DNA of 64,000 bases from Pithys albifrons albifrons. Its lineage: Eukaryota > Chordata > Aves > Passeriformes > Thamnophilidae. The notes beneath the pieces were generated by a model. That model was not told the origin of the DNA. It was given only the letters and a program-made list of their open reading frames with translations, and made no database searches. Shown piece by piece: positions 12,193 through 26,395 of the stretch. The position numbers and the translations under genes are program-made. The stretch's first letter is position 1, and each line of letters begins with the position of its first letter. Where the stretch lies: the NCBI RefSeq assembly GCF_047495875.1, contig NC_092460.1:11522520-11586519 (forward strand), given 5' to 3'.

Positions 12193-14461
12193 CAGAGGTT
12201 TCTGAATTCATCCCTCTGTCACCAAAGTCTGTGGGAGGAATGTTTTCCATCTGGCATGCATAAGCAGAAATTCAGGACAGAGTGTAGGTAGAGGGAGCGC
12301 CCCACTGCACATGCCATGGCCCCATGCTGCATGTCAAGCCAGGAGCTGGGCAGGGAGGGAATGTGTGCATTACACACCACTTAGCCTTTCTCTCTTCTGG
12401 AGCCCTGGGTCGCCACAGTAGCACAAATGCCATTAAGCTGCTCCAGTCTGATTTGCTGAACTTCAAGGGGTCCTTTGGTATTCACAAAAGAAAAAAAAAA
12501 ACACAGAATTTCTTCTATTCATTGTGGAAAGTATTTTCTTTCCTGCTTTGTTGGTTGTGTGATTGTTTGGTTTACACTGTTATTTTAAAAGGTCTGTCAG
12601 GCAGGCACAGAGGAAAAAGATTTTCACGTGACCAGTCGTGTGCCATGCAGAAAGAATAGCAAATAGTTGTACTAAGCAGTCTGCCACCTCTCTGTAGAGA
12701 AGTTAGCCATTTGAGCTGGCTCTCCGTCCTTGTGAATACAATCCATAGCAATAGGGTACACTTTACACATTAAAGGCTCTCCGCCAGTGGGCAGTTTGGG
12801 AAATCCCATTTGGCATGCTCATTCCTCAGCAGCCTCTTGTGCTTTCCCCTTTCTTTGAAATGTTAGACGGGCAAGAGATGGGAAATACATTTCCCTTGTC
12901 CTGGTCTGCAGAGCTGCATGGTTGCAACACATCTCTTTGGGTGAAGGAAGAAAACTGAGAGATACGGATGGGTGGGCAGAAGTGAGGGTCCCCTGGGCAG
13001 TGACCAGTGACCTCTGTTATTGGAACAGACATAAATGAAAGGGGCCTTGATTGCATCATTTATAATTAATCAACAAAATTGACATGAAAATAAATAATGG
13101 GAAAGGTTCTAAAAGAGATGGGGAAAGCCAAGTTAATCAGGGCTGACCATGCTGCTGCCTCCATTATCCTTTGTCCCTTTGTAACTAGATAGCTATAAGC
13201 AAGATAGTCTAGGGCCAAAGGTTGTGATATCTCACATTCTTTCTCCTATCTTGTCACACCCTTGTCTCAGTAAGGATAACTGCTGGACTAGTACTTGGGG
13301 TTTTGATCTACAATTTTTTCCAAAACTGAATGATTGTGTGCAAAGAGCTGAGGTTTTGTATCAAAGAATCTTACTATGCCCGGTGCATACAGAAGATTGA
13401 GTATAAAGGTAATTAAAGCATGTAAAAGTCCTTCCCTCCGTCTAATGCTTCTCTGTGCATTTCTGATGCCAGGATTGCACATGTAACCTTTGCCATTTGC
13501 AACATGGACACCAAAGAGAGTATGTAACTCAAACTTCACATGAACAGACATTCAGAACTCAGAGCAAAGCACACCTGCTGTGGGAATGAGAGTGGAAATG
13601 CACCTACACTTAGATCTCTCTGGTCTTCCCAGGATCTACAAGAACAGGTGAAGGAAAAGGATGTACCAGGCCTTGAAGTATGTGGAGAAACCACAGCAGT
13701 GCCCCCTGTATACACAGTGTAGCTGAAGCCAGTTGCATCTTCTCTATGGGTGAATGGTTTCAAAACAGCTGTAGATTTGGGAGTGGGGAGGATGCGTCCT
13801 TGGGCAGTATTTCAACAGTCACAGGTTGTCCAAGGTCCTTTGGCATTGTGACCAGATGGGCACCAAAGTGCCAAACTTTTAGCAAGAGCTTCTCATAAAT
13901 GGCAATGCTGGGATCAAGCAAGCTGGCAAAAAATGTGGTATTCAGCAAAATTCAACAGCCCTTTTTTCCTATAGAAATTACTGCCATTTGAAGTATCCGC
14001 AGTGGCACTGCAAGCCAGACCAGCTGTGTCTGGGCAATTAACTCAGAAGTTCAGATGTGGTTTGTTCACAGAATTGGGGTAGGAGGTGTGAGTCAAATGT
14101 GGTTGTCACCACAATTTGAAAAAGGAATTGCAGCTCTGTAGAATTTTTACCAACATCCCCTTGGAAGTCCCTTGTGTGTAACATAAGGAGGTTCCAGTGA
14201 TTTTACCCTCTGGCATGATCTCAAAGCAAGCATCATGATAACACTGGCATCTCTGTAGGAATCAAAACAAGAAACCTTGCAAAGGCAAACCCAGTCACTT
14301 AGTGGCCTACAACAAGCATCACAATAAATTTGCTTGATATCAAAGAGGACTCCATGGCCATAAAACACCTGTTTAGCATTGTTTTGGACTGCATTACTAC
14401 TTGTACCCTAGGTTACTTGCCTGGAAATACTCTTAAAAATAAATACACTGTCTATCACTTC
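12193..14461. other. Intergenic interval between two LTRs, no supported gene
   Basis: Only short scattered open frames occur. There is a poly-A tract near 12488-12500 and ordinary AT-rich sequence. Nothing in it looks like an internal retroviral region, so the two flanking LTRs do not belong to one provirus; they also differ in sequence. Confidence 0.6.
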
Positions 14462-15081
14462 TGTCCTGGGTTGAGCTGGCAAAACGCCAAGTGTCCAGGA
14501 CAGAGTGAAAGGGGACCTCCTCCTCCCAACCAGCTAAGGGAAAAAGAAGAGGGAGAGGAAAAAAACCCTCAGAACCGGTTTATGCTGAAACTAACTACAT
14601 GTATTTATACAGAGAAGAGAAAACTAAGAGAGAACTACAATATAACACACACTTACACAAGTTATGCATATATAACAAGGAATAACCTCCCACTCCTCAA
14701 TTAATACAAAGCCCATTACTCTAAATTCATAAGCACTTCAAAAGACACTCAGCAAGAAAGAGAAAGTATAACAACAAAATATTTCTACTTCCCTGAATGC
14801 AAACAAAATGCAAGCAGAGGCAACAGAAGCAGGGCCTAGCATTCTAGAGGAGCTGCCAGATTTCTTCCTCTTAGTGCAGCCATGATGGAACTAACCAAGC
14901 TACTCCCACACACTGGATTTTACACCCTTTGAGATGATGTAGTATGGTATGGAATACAATATTATTGGCTGGAAGAAGTCAGCTGTCAGCTCAGCCCAGC
15001 TTAAATCAGCTGACAATCCTAGGCCTAGCTGAACTTTAAAACCTAAGTTTAGGCCCACCTGGTTAAACCCATAACAACTTC
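14457..15081. mobile_element. Solo LTR with perfect 5-bp target-site duplication
   Basis: The LTR proper is 14462-15076 (615 bp), starting tgtcctgggttgag and ending acccataaca, so it has TGT...ACA termini. The five bases before it (14457-14461, acttc) are repeated exactly after it (15077-15081, acttc). A 5-bp duplication is usual for class III (ERVL-type) elements. The left end resembles the 'tgtcctgg' LTRs common in songbird genomes. The interior is A-rich with no coding potential and no internal retroviral genes, which suggests recombination between two LTRs. The 5'-3' sense is not determinable by eye. Confidence 0.85.
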
Positions 15082-17216
15082 CAATGTTTGTATTTGCTTT
15101 CACACAGCATAACCAGTTTCCTATTCCTTGTCTTGGCTCCATTTTGCAGACTTCATGCCAGAGGCTTCAGATTTTTACTGTTACATTTTTTTCAGGAGCA
15201 GAATACTTTCAATATCCTTGGGGTTTTTTTCTAAAACCTCGTAAGTTCAGAAGTGACAGGCAGTGGCCCATGAAGTTCAAAGTGGCAATACTTTTTGGAG
15301 GATGTTTCACTTGTAGGAGTCAGTAATTACTCTCATGTGGAGAACAAGACTGCCTTCCATATAGCAAATATGCACATTGCCTGTTCCTGATATTGGTTAT
15401 ATCTATATCAATCTGCTTAAAATACCATTGGCTGCATTGAGAGTGCAGGATGTGGCCAGATTCTGCACATGGCAGCTGATAGTTCCTACTTCCAACACAG
15501 TGAATAACCTCTGATTCAAACCCCTGACCTCTCTCTTTCTCCTCTTCTCTTCTGGCAGCCTGTGTGGGTGAAATTGGGAAGTTTTATGCTAATCATTTTG
15601 CTTGCTTTCCTCTAACCTTTCTGCAACTTCTGGAGTTTGGTTCAGGCTTACTACAGTGTACCATTACTACCCTAAAATCTAAAAGTGGGCTGATCATGTC
15701 AGGATGTCTGCAGCTTGGCCTTTTCTCTCTCTGAGAATGAAATAAGCAATATTCCATATTCCTCCTCTGGTGAGAAGAGCTTCTGATGCCTGCCCTAGGG
15801 TTAATCATAGGGTTAACCAAGTCATGAAAATATATTCTGGGAAAATGCAGAAGATTTCTCGCTTGGTTGGACCAAGCAATCTTTCTTTTTTAAATTCAGT
15901 GTCATGGGACAGCCAAACAGATCTCTCTTTCACTGTTGCTCTCTTCTGCTGTGGGTCAGCAACATGATGTGCTTCTCCTTCCTTGCAACTTCAGGGCAGA
16001 ACAGAAAGCTGTAATTTGCTCTGGCCCTTTCAGAAAGTCAGCTCAGTTTTCCCTTTGCTCTGCTGCTGAGTTAGGGGAAGCCAACCAGCACGACCCAAAG
16101 TACTGCTGTGGCTTGTCAGCCCAAACTGTGTGTGCCTTTTCAGAGGGGCAAAAGAGAGTTTCTTTCTACACTCTTCCCGTTTTGGTGGCGATCAGCACAG
16201 TAGCGGAACAGCAGCCTGCCTCTCTACAGCCAAAGCTGTCTTGGCAGTTTCTGGCCCAGTAAGCAGCAAATGACACCTTCACTGCACCCCTGTGTCCCAG
16301 AGGGAGTCACTGAGGCTTGAGATGGGCCGTATACAAGTGTCATTGATGTCGGCAGTCCACTGTCTGAGATGCTTATCTCTTTTCCTGAGGGAGACTTCCT
16401 CTGAGAAGATTGATTACCCTGTAAAACATAGTTTTAGACTATATTTGACAGGGGTATCTCCTTCTGCCTCCAAAGTCCATTTACCAACTTCCCAATTTTC
16501 CCCTTTGCCAGGCTGTTCTGATTTTTAGTGCCCTATTCTGACTCCTGCTCCTCCTCATTCCTTCCCACCACTGTCCACACCTGCTCCCACCCTCAGTAAG
16601 GAGCAGTGCTCATTCATGCCTAGGTGGGCAGCCTGCAAGGCTTTCTGCAAGTTTTAAGAATGACTTTTGAGGTTGTTATTTATTCCTCAAATCAGGTCAC
16701 ATCACATTCAGGAGGGTGGCATTGCCTGTTGCCTTTCACAGCCAGCATCTACATTCTGCTTAAAGTCTGTGTAGGGCAAGGGAGCCTTGATGGGTGTGTG
16801 CACAGCACTCTGGTAAATTAGCTGCTGCCTGCATGTCACTAACAACCTCTGGTTGCCGCTTGCGTTGCTCTATACTTCTGCAGTGCTAATGAGGGAGCAG
16901 CCACACTGAAAGTCCTGGCTCCTGTTCAGTCTTGGGCCCTTCTTTATACCTTCAAGAGTTGCACAATGTGGCAGATGTGGGAAAGTTCAGGGAAACCCTA
17001 AGGAGTGGTTTTCTGGTGTGGGTGAGCAGCATTCAGCATTGCACTGTTGAGCACTAGATGTTCTAGCCAAGAAGCTTGTAGGAGTGCTTACAGTAGCTAC
17101 TTACTCACCTTCAAGGAGGGAGAAGGAGAAGAAATCCTGTAACTTATAGCTATATTTGGGGCAATATCTATAAGCACCACTTGGAGGATTGATGAGCCCC
17201 AAGCTTTCAGCAAAGG

Positions 17217-17219
<3 letters not shown>

Positions 17220-17251
<32 letters not shown>
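17220..17251 (+). repeat. (TG)16 dinucleotide microsatellite
   Basis: Sixteen uninterrupted TG units. The length is typical of a polymorphic vertebrate microsatellite and a minus-strand open frame reads through it as a His-Thr repeat. Confidence 0.97.
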
Positions 17252-17252
<1 letters not shown>

Positions 17253-20200
17253 CTAGGCTTCGTGAACAAATATTTGGGAAGGGCTCAAGCCACATATAGA
17301 AGGGAAGAAAAAGCAAGAAGAGCAGTATCAGCACCCCAAATTATTTTTGCATCCTATTGCCCTAATGATCCAGAGGTCTGGTGGGCTCCATTGAGCTCAT
17401 GGCACAGCTAACCCAGCCATCCTGTGGTGCTTCTGCACACTGGGGCAGAGTCTAGAAATGCTATAGAGAGCTACTCCTTCCCAAAATGGCTTCTGTTTAA
17501 ATGGCCTTATAATATGGTAGGAGTCAATCCTTTATATCACTTCTTTTAAATTGCCTTCTGCTCATCAGCTGTTCTTCAAGAGATGAACAGACCCATCTTC
17601 ATGTCCCATCCTGACCTACTGATGGCTCTGAGATGCTGCCAAGCAGCTGCTGCCGTGTGCACAGCAGAGAGGGCTCTTTTCTCAGAGATGGGGATGATAT
17701 CTGTAGATTTAAGGTTTCGAAGTGCTACCTAAACTTCTAGGATAAAAGCCACTGGAGAAATGTAAAATATTAGTGGTATTTTAAGAAAGTGTGTGGGTGT
17801 GTAGACACAATTAATTTTCCTTTTTATAGGTCTGCGTGGAATATCTCCATCTCTGAGGAAGATGCCTAGATCTATGGAGTGTTGGCATCCCAGAGGAGGG
17901 CACTGCTCTGTTCATGTTAACAGAAAATGCCATTGAAATTAACAGTGCAAGAACACTGTTGTGGTCAGGCTATGTCAGACCAATAAATAATTGTACATGT
18001 GAGAGGCAGCAGGCTCAGAATCACTGCATCCTTCCCAGGCTGAAACAGCTCTTGTTAAATGCACAAGGTAGTAGTCATAAGGGATTTTTGTCATGTTAGT
18101 CCCCCAAGATCAGACAGGAGCTGATGCGACTTGGCAATCACTGCGTAGGATTAAACAGCAGAGGGTATGCGTGCTCGCACACACAGGCAGAGTGTCTGCT
18201 CTCATGCTACGCATTGTTATTGACACACTGCACCTTAATGGCTATAATGTCAATGGCCACTTTGGGACCTCTACTCATGGATTATTAATGCATTAGACCA
18301 CAGTTTTCATAGGTTACTGTGTCAAGAGCAGAGGGGAGTGGATGCCTACATTATATGGGCAGAACAAGGACATTTTTTAGTCAGGGATGTGGTATACACT
18401 GGGAGAGCTGCACCTTAGCAATTGTGCTTACTGCCCTCTCATACCTGCTTCCAGCAAGTAAGATCTCACTGCAGCTCAAAGGGTAGCAAGGAAAAAATGA
18501 CACCATCAGAGAGGAAAAGGGACAGTCAGGGGAAAGGAAGAGATCTCACGCCTGTAGCCAGGCAATCACACATTGCTGTCCCAGGCCGTGGGGAGGTGAT
18601 TTCCTGGTGCTAGCTGCTGATATCCTAAAACATAAAGATTAATAGGTTCTTTATTTTATTGTTAGTAACTGCAGGTGCTGCTTTTATTTATATAAATGTG
18701 TGCTGCTCTTCTCACTGTGGACTCAGCCCAGGATGAATTCTCCCATGGGACTTTGGAGAGAGAAACTTTCTCACGCTGCCTCTGCCTCAGAGCAAATGTC
18801 ACACCATAGGCTGGAACACAAGTGTAGAGGATGTCCCAAAAGTCTTTGAAGGTAATGAAAACTGCAGGCACCCAGTGCTGATCAAGGGCTAGATCCTGTC
18901 ATTTTCAAGAGCTTTTTTGAACACATCACAATATGCAGGAAAAAGTGATGCAGATGTAACAAGACATTGGCTGATCTTTCATGGGTAAATAGGATATGTG
19001 TGTTTGCCAAAGCCCTGTTTGACAAGAAATCATGGTTAAAACTGCAGACAAAGTGAAAAGGGCAGTATAACATGTTCAGGCACCCTCAGTGAAGTCCTGA
19101 CTACTGTGCTGATAGAACAGGGGAAGAAGGGGTATCCTGAGAGCAATGGATCCTGAGTGTGGTAGAAGCAAGGAGAACACACGTGACATTGCAAGGTTGG
19201 AAATGTCCTACTTGTCATTTTAACAGTGCAGGTCAAATAACTTGGAGGAGTTAGAGAAGGGCTCGTAGCGGGAGCTCTGAGTTAATTTCTGGCAGACATT
19301 GCCATATTTCTTGTAATCGCTACTGCTCCATTATATGGAGAACTGGAGAGTTTATCCTCACAGCCAAACTAGCTATTGGGCAAAACAAATAATAATCAGG
19401 CAGTTATAGAAACAAAAACCATGTCACAGACTCTCCTTCTAGGCATTAACTCTAATATATGAGCTGCAATGGCAGGAAGCAAGAAAAGGGGACATGGAGA
19501 GCCTGAAACCGTGGTAATACTTGTTCTCCAGAAAACTAAAGGGAGAGAGATGAAACCAACCCAGGAGGGAAGTATCTTATTTGCAAACTACTGTCGTTGC
19601 ACTTAAGGCCCATGCCTCATTTTCTCAACTTCTCATTCTCTCAACTTCATTTCTGAAGAAGGCCAAGAAATCCCCTGATTTTCTTGACAATGCTGAGTAC
19701 AGCTTGACTTTTCATCATGTCATATCTGGGCCATGGAAAGGCCCCTGCTTTTATTGTATGACGATACAGAAATTACTGAGTAATTACGGGATTATGCAGC
19801 ACCCTGTAAATTAAATGTTACCTCTTTACCTTTTATAGAACAAAAAATAACCATGTAATTACCCAGTGAATTAAGCTGTTAAGGTCTCATGGTAATTATA
19901 CATGGGCTCAAAAGCTCTGAGTTCTTCTGGTAGTTACAAGTAAAGAATTATCTTCCATTTTTAAACATATGTTGCAGTTGGATCCCAAAGCCTGCACATT
20001 TCCATTTTAATAACACTATGGCCTGCCCAAATGAAAAGAGGCATATGTCTCCCATCTGAGTGTGCAAATAGAGTGAACATGTATATATAAAAGAGATTGG
20101 ACATATGCAAACCTGACCCAGGTTCATACAAGAAAAATGGAATACGAACAGAGGTAAAACATGATTAGTCAGATGATAAGGTTTAAAATTACGTTTAGCT

Positions 20201-22303
20201 CCTGAGCATTGGAATTTGTTTTCGTAGGAAGCAATTCAGTGTGATCCTGTTTCTCATATACATGTGACTATATTTTGAAAACAGACCATCAAACCACCCA
20301 TCAGGAACCTCTGTCTCCTAAAAGGAGGCTCAGGACTTGCCGTGTGCAGGTGCATTTTGCCATGTACCTGCATGGAGGGGATGACTGGGCTATCAAGAGA
20401 GCTCCAGGAAACCAAACATATTGATGGTGGGAGCTTGGTAGGTGGTCCTGACCCACATGACGAGGTTTTGCCATTGTTTGTGGATAGTGACAGGAGAGTA
20501 CTGGCTGGGGATCCAGACTCTCCCCAGATATCCAGGGAGAGACATTGCACCAAAGAGCTGCAACAGGGGAGAGGGGCTAGAGATGAACAAGGGTTTGCTG
20601 GTTTTGGTAGAGCTCATTCCTTGCAAATGACTTTCAGGAACGTATTTGCCTGCTTTAAAAGTGCCATCAGAGACCTGGGGCACTACAGAGGTTACTCAAT
20701 ATGGAAAAAGCTGTAGCATGATCAGAGACCATCCAGCCTCTCTGACCAAACTAGAGGGAGTGGGCAGGCAAGCATAAGAAGGGGCCTTTAGACCAGTGAT
20801 TGCAGATGCTAAAATACTTGGTCAGATTTTTATTGAGTATGAGGATCTGTAGCACATAGGAATTACCACTTCTGTCTGTATATCCTCTACTCTCGTCTGA
20901 GCTGGCTAAAAATGCCCTTCTGTTATTTTAAGATTTGCTTTTTCTTTTTTTTCAACTGTTATGCATAAATTTTTCTTGTTTAATTTTTAACCAGAGAAAA
21001 ATCAGACTAAAGTGTTTCAGATTTTCTTCTCCTTTCTTCACTTTTTTATTTCCAGATTTTTTGGAACAATTAAAAAAAAATCCCAATGAACTTTAATCAT
21101 GAAATAATAACCAGCTTCAATGTCCTTTCAGTTTTAAACTAGGAATTTTCATAGGTCCCAAAACCAATACTTTGGCTTCATAATTTCAGATCCCTAAATC
21201 TGAAAAGTGTGATGTTACAGTAAGCCTAACCCTGTCTGCAAGGTGCAATACATTCACCTCCAGCCCTTCAAAGAGGCATTATGTGCATTTACTAGCTAAT
21301 TTTATAATTTGCTTTGAAATATATAGCATGTTATATAGGCGCTCACATTGATAATCCTGGAAGAAAACACAGAAACAGGATAGGGAGGTCAGGTTTTCTG
21401 TTAATGAACCTTAACACTGATATTTTAACTACTGAAATTGTTTCTGTTTTTTCTAGGACAGATTTAAGTATTTGATCTACAAGTCATCGCCAGTCCAAAC
21501 TGTAACTTCTCCAAGTATAAAATTAATTGAAGTAATTAACTTCAAATATTTTTATTTTGTGTGTTTTTATTGTTTTGGTTTCAATATAACCAGCAATTCT
21601 CTGTAGCACTGTGTTTTGTAGAGTTCAAATCCTGCAGTAATGCTGCATGATGAATGCAGTAATGTGCATTTACTTCAAAGAGTCATTTACATTCCCTGGT
21701 AAGCAGGTAGTCTTTGTCATAGAGATGCAGGGGTGTCTTAGTGCAAACAAGATTTTTTACATGCATTTGTTGCATGACTTCTCCCCTTATGTCCATCACT
21801 TGTACCACTTTGTAGTTGTTATCTGATGAATATTGAAAAGCACCCATTGGGATTGGAGCAGGAAAGGGAGGGGGGGAAATCATGCTCCATCTCATTCCCA
21901 GTGTCTTGTGTAACACGCCTTCATCCTGACACAGATTACTGTGAGCATTGTGCTCACCCAGTTCCTCTGCCTTAATAGCCTTACGTCTCATTCGAAGTGA
22001 GATCAAAGACAGAGAAGTACCAAAGGGCTTACATTCAATTAACAGGAGAGGGGTAGGCTTTAGACGCGCTCAGCAGAAGCTCTGATTGCAACAAACTGCT
22101 GACTGGGTATCACCTACTGTTACTATCAGGGTGTGTAACACCAGCCCTTATCCTGCTGTGCTGAAAGGTGGTCTGGAAAGGCAAATGGCAGTTTTGCACT
22201 TTGCCTGGCTGTGTCAGAATGGAGGAAGCTAGAGAAGCCCATGTCCCTACACAGGGATGCTCAGCAGGAGGAGGAGAGGGGGGCTCTACCTCCCACTCTG
22301 CTC

Positions 22304-22316
22304 TTTTTTTTTTTTT
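22304..22316. repeat. Homopolymer T13
   Basis: Thirteen consecutive T, preceded by a pyrimidine stretch. I saw no neighbouring 3' end of a retroposon to claim it as a reverse-strand poly-A tail. Confidence 0.9.
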
Positions 22317-23203
22317 CTCAGAGCTGCAGCCTGGAAACTCTCTGTCAGACCTTGACCGATGTATTGGACAACTTGAATTTTTAATGATGAATGATTTCCC
22401 ACTGCTCTCTTACAGGGATCTCAGAGTTAGAGGCTTAGCCTGCGGCAGTCAGAACTCCTAGGGCAAAAGCTGAGACTTTTGACCCTTTCTGTATATTTAG
22501 AGTATATCACAATGAAATAAAGCCCTCTCATTGCTCAGAATAAACTATCTGCTTTTCTCCTTCTCTAGATACTTGTGACATTAGGAAAATCTGAAATGCT
22601 GGGTGTCTGAGAGCTTGCTTGTGATTAGGAGGCATCAGGGACCAGCCACTGCCATGGAAGACACAATACTGGGAAGAGAAGAGACTTGCTTCACTATGGC
22701 AGTCGGGGTTTACAATTTTTCTAGTCCTCCTAATGAAAAGCAGATGGAAGAGCTGCCAAACAAGGAACCGGATCATAAATCTGGGGGGAAGAAAGTAGAG
22801 CATAAAAAAGATAGGGCATGGATCACAAGGAGTTTATTTTTTGAGCGCTGCTGAAGTGAGAGAGCACATCCCATCCTCTACACACCCTGTGCTCATTGCT
22901 GTTAACTCTGGTTATGCTGAAAATTCACATTTCCCGGGATTATATGTATGAAGTTTGGAAAAGACATGAGTCCCTAGCTTTGCATTACTGCTGGAATTCA
23001 TTTTAGTATTACTTTTGAGAGCTATGAGACAGCATGGATCCCTGTTTGTATTAAACCTCTCTCTCCACTGAGCTGATTGCTCAGATAACTTGCAGCCGAA
23101 GCTGTCTGAACTTAGGTGACCTGGTTTCATCTGTGTACAGCCCTGTTTTGCATTCTCTTCGATTTACCTCTAATGCAAACCTTACAGAGCAGGATGTTAC
23201 TGC

Positions 23204-23219
23204 CACACACACACACACA
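23204..23219 (+). repeat. (CA)8 microsatellite
   Basis: Eight CA units, short but uninterrupted. Confidence 0.9.
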
Positions 23220-26200
23220 AAATCTGTTCCTAGGAACTCAGTACCTGCTCTTGCCAGGAATATTCTTAACTATTTTAACCTTTTAGAATTTTCTGCATTA
23301 CTGTGGGAGATGACCACTCCACACACTGCTCACAGGTTAACAGTGCTATAAAAGAGCTCAGCTGGTCAGCAGAATCAGAAAACACTGAAAAGGTCAAAGT
23401 ATGCAAGTACTGCAGAGGTTTCCCTCTAAATCAGAGTAGCCTGTGACCTTCACTTAACCCTTACTTTAAATGATTGCAAATTAAGTTGGGCAACTTAGCC
23501 TGAGCTTTAAAAATCTAAATGCATCAAAAGATGAAACTACATCAAACAGCTTTCCATCAGTGTCAGACAGTGTTCTCTGACACACGTATACCAGATAGAC
23601 ATTTCTGTCTGTGAGCTTTACTTACCCACTGAGATGTATTCAAATAAAGCCCCATTAACTTCCCCAGTGCTGAATGACATATATGCATTTGTACCACAAT
23701 GCAGCTCTTGCCTTGAACAAAGGCAAATCTGATCGAGGATCTTTTCTACAAGGTGTTTTTTAATCTTGGCTTATATGGGACTTAGAGATATAATATATGA
23801 TGTTTGTATTGCAGTCAAAGCAAGAATTTCAGCACTGTAAATCCATCACCTACTTTCCATCAGCCATGCCAGAGCTTTCTTCAACAGGGAAATATCCAGT
23901 TTCCTGGGCTCTAGACACCAAATGCCCACCACTAATTAAGTATAAAAGAGGAGAGCTCTGCAGCAAAGCATCCTGTGGCACTCCTTGCCTCAGAGCTTCT
24001 CAACCTTCTCCATATGGTGACACCAGAGCAAAACCAGATCGGGATTAGTGGTCTTCAGGGAGACCTGTGCATGGGGTCCTCTGTGGGGTCCCAGCTTCTG
24101 AACAATCACCTGTGCCCAGGAGAAGCAGAGCCAGTGACACCTGCCTGTGACAAAGTGATGACATCCCTCAGCTAAACCATCAGTATTCCATAGTCAAAGC
24201 AAGGAGCGCTGAACAAGAGAAGGATTTGTGCAACATTGTCAGCTCTCCTTATTGGTGTTCTTTAATGTGGCCTTTATTTCTTTTATTCCCTGCTTACCTG
24301 CCTGACCCGTTTTTACTCCACAGTAACAAACATGAAAACAAAACCATTTACTGAGCTGCAAGCCCAAGAATTTCTTTTTTCCCACCCATATAAATCTATA
24401 TTCCAATAACAGGAGCTGAAGAGACACCTTCACAGAAGCAACCCACAAACCAAGTTCTTGACTCTAATAAGAACCCAATTCTTCCCAAAATTAGTTGACA
24501 ATGAGATGGAGCAGTAGGTGGTGGGGAAATTATATGTCCTGTGAGCAGCTCAGGTTTGTTCAATGTCATGGTCAAGTAATGGCTGCTTAGTGTCTGAATT
24601 ACTGGCCAAGAGAATACTTTCTGAATTCCCATGGAGATGGCCTGATTTCCATAGCAACCGGATTCTCTCCCTTGCCTTTCCCTTTAACAGGTAGAAACAC
24701 ACTTGAATCCTGAAAATGCCAGATTGTTCTGAGTATTATTGTATTTTTGGACACTAGAACACTTTCTGGACAATATGTAAAAATAAGAGCTCCTTAGTGA
24801 TACCCGTTGTATCCTCCTTTAGAACTGGTGGTGACATTATCTTCTAAATGCTCTTAAGATCTGCTGTGATGTGAGCATGCAGTTTTCTCTTTTGCTTTCT
24901 TTCTTCTCTGATTCTTTATCATTGTTCCAATTTGTTATTGGATAACCTAAAATACAGGGTGATGACTATTGAAGAAAGCTCTTGGGGGAAAGAGCTCATT
25001 GATAATAACCACTTACAGCTATATGCAAAATGTATGGAATATATTTCTAGAGAGGTTGGTTTAATATCTGCCACAAAGATGGATTAAAAATTTACGCTAT
25101 TATTCAGTATGACAGATAGGAGATCATGTCAGCAGTAGGTAAATATGTTATTTGTCACCCATTTGTTGAGGCTTTTAATGGCTTCAGGTTTTGATTTTGT
25201 GTGCTAACTTGAAGTGTGCTTTTTAAGTCTGCCCTTCCTCAAGTTCATCTCTGCTGCTTCTCCTTCCTAGACTGCAGCTGAATGAGTTCAAAGAATAACA
25301 CCAATTCAAAAAACTGGCTTAACTGTGGAGTTTCTTATAGCCATTTTGAAGTAAGTAAAAGTGGACAGACCCTGAAAACCACTTCCCCAAGAACTTGCTT
25401 AGGACACATACAGAACAAGGAGCCATGGAAATAGGCTTTTGAATAGTAGAAATGCCACACACCAATTGATTCCTTAAGGAAAGGAGTGCCCAGGACATCA
25501 TGAGCCATGTCTGGGAATTATCAGGGTCTGAAAGTGGAGGCCTTGTACCTTAAATTGTGCTTGTGAAGGACTGGAGAGTCGATGTGTTCTGGAAAGCAAC
25601 AGATTTATGGCAGTCTGGACCACGGTATTGTAAATGGTACAAGAGCTTCTGCATGGCAATGGATAATGACAGTCAAAAGAAAGGCAGAAGGAGGTGATGG
25701 GTGCTGATCCTGTGTCTACTAGGATGGATAGTAGCTGAAAGGTATTTCTGACAAGTGAAACAATTTGGGAATCCTAGAACATCTGCCAAGTCCATACGTT
25801 GCAGAGAAAGTGAGCTGTGCTGTTACAGAAGTGGTTTCCCTTTAGCCACAAATCACAGAAATGTGGTGCCTGCGCTGAGGATGAATTTCACCAATATCCT
25901 TTTCAAGCAGCAGTCTGGCCCTTGCCCCAAACCTTCCAGTGCCATCTCTCTCTGAGCATACATTCCCCTCCTTCCCCCAAACTGGCAATTAAACAGTCTG
26001 TCGTGGTAGTCTGAGATGCCACGAGAACATCCTGAGGTCCTGACAGCACTTTGCCAATTCACTGCCCCCTGTCATGTTCTGAACTGAGAGAGGTTACACC
26101 CGAAATCAGCCTAAAAAATTGGCCGATTTTCCTGTGGCCCCTGGTCTGACCTTACATCTGAGCTTACATTTTTAAATCTCACCATGAGCCACCGGCTGAC

Positions 26201-26350
26201 ATCCTCCCTCTCCCTGCAGCTCCTGCACAGCTGTTCAGTGGCCATGGTCTCCCCTCCATTTTGCAGCATCATTTGCCCACAGACACTTGCCCACCACCCA
26301 GCTGTGCAATACAGGGGTTTCCCAGACCCTCCACCATGATGGCATCCCTG

Positions 26351-26395
26351 TCCTCTTCTCTCCCCTCCTTTCCTTTCTCTCCTCTCCTCCTCCCC
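26351..26395 (+). repeat. 45-base uninterrupted homopyrimidine tract
   Basis: All 45 bases are C or T, and the tract ends just before an AG. Such tracts can form triplex (H-DNA) structure and also mimic a strong 3' splice site. I see no convincing exon after it. Confidence 0.9.

Noticed and set aside
11622..15076. One provirus with LTRs at both ends
   Set aside because: The two LTRs differ in sequence and family features, the second has its own exact target duplication, and no retroviral genes lie between.
20342..20716. 124-residue open frame with two antisense competitors
   Set aside because: Three overlapping frames of similar length show an open patch rather than coding selection.
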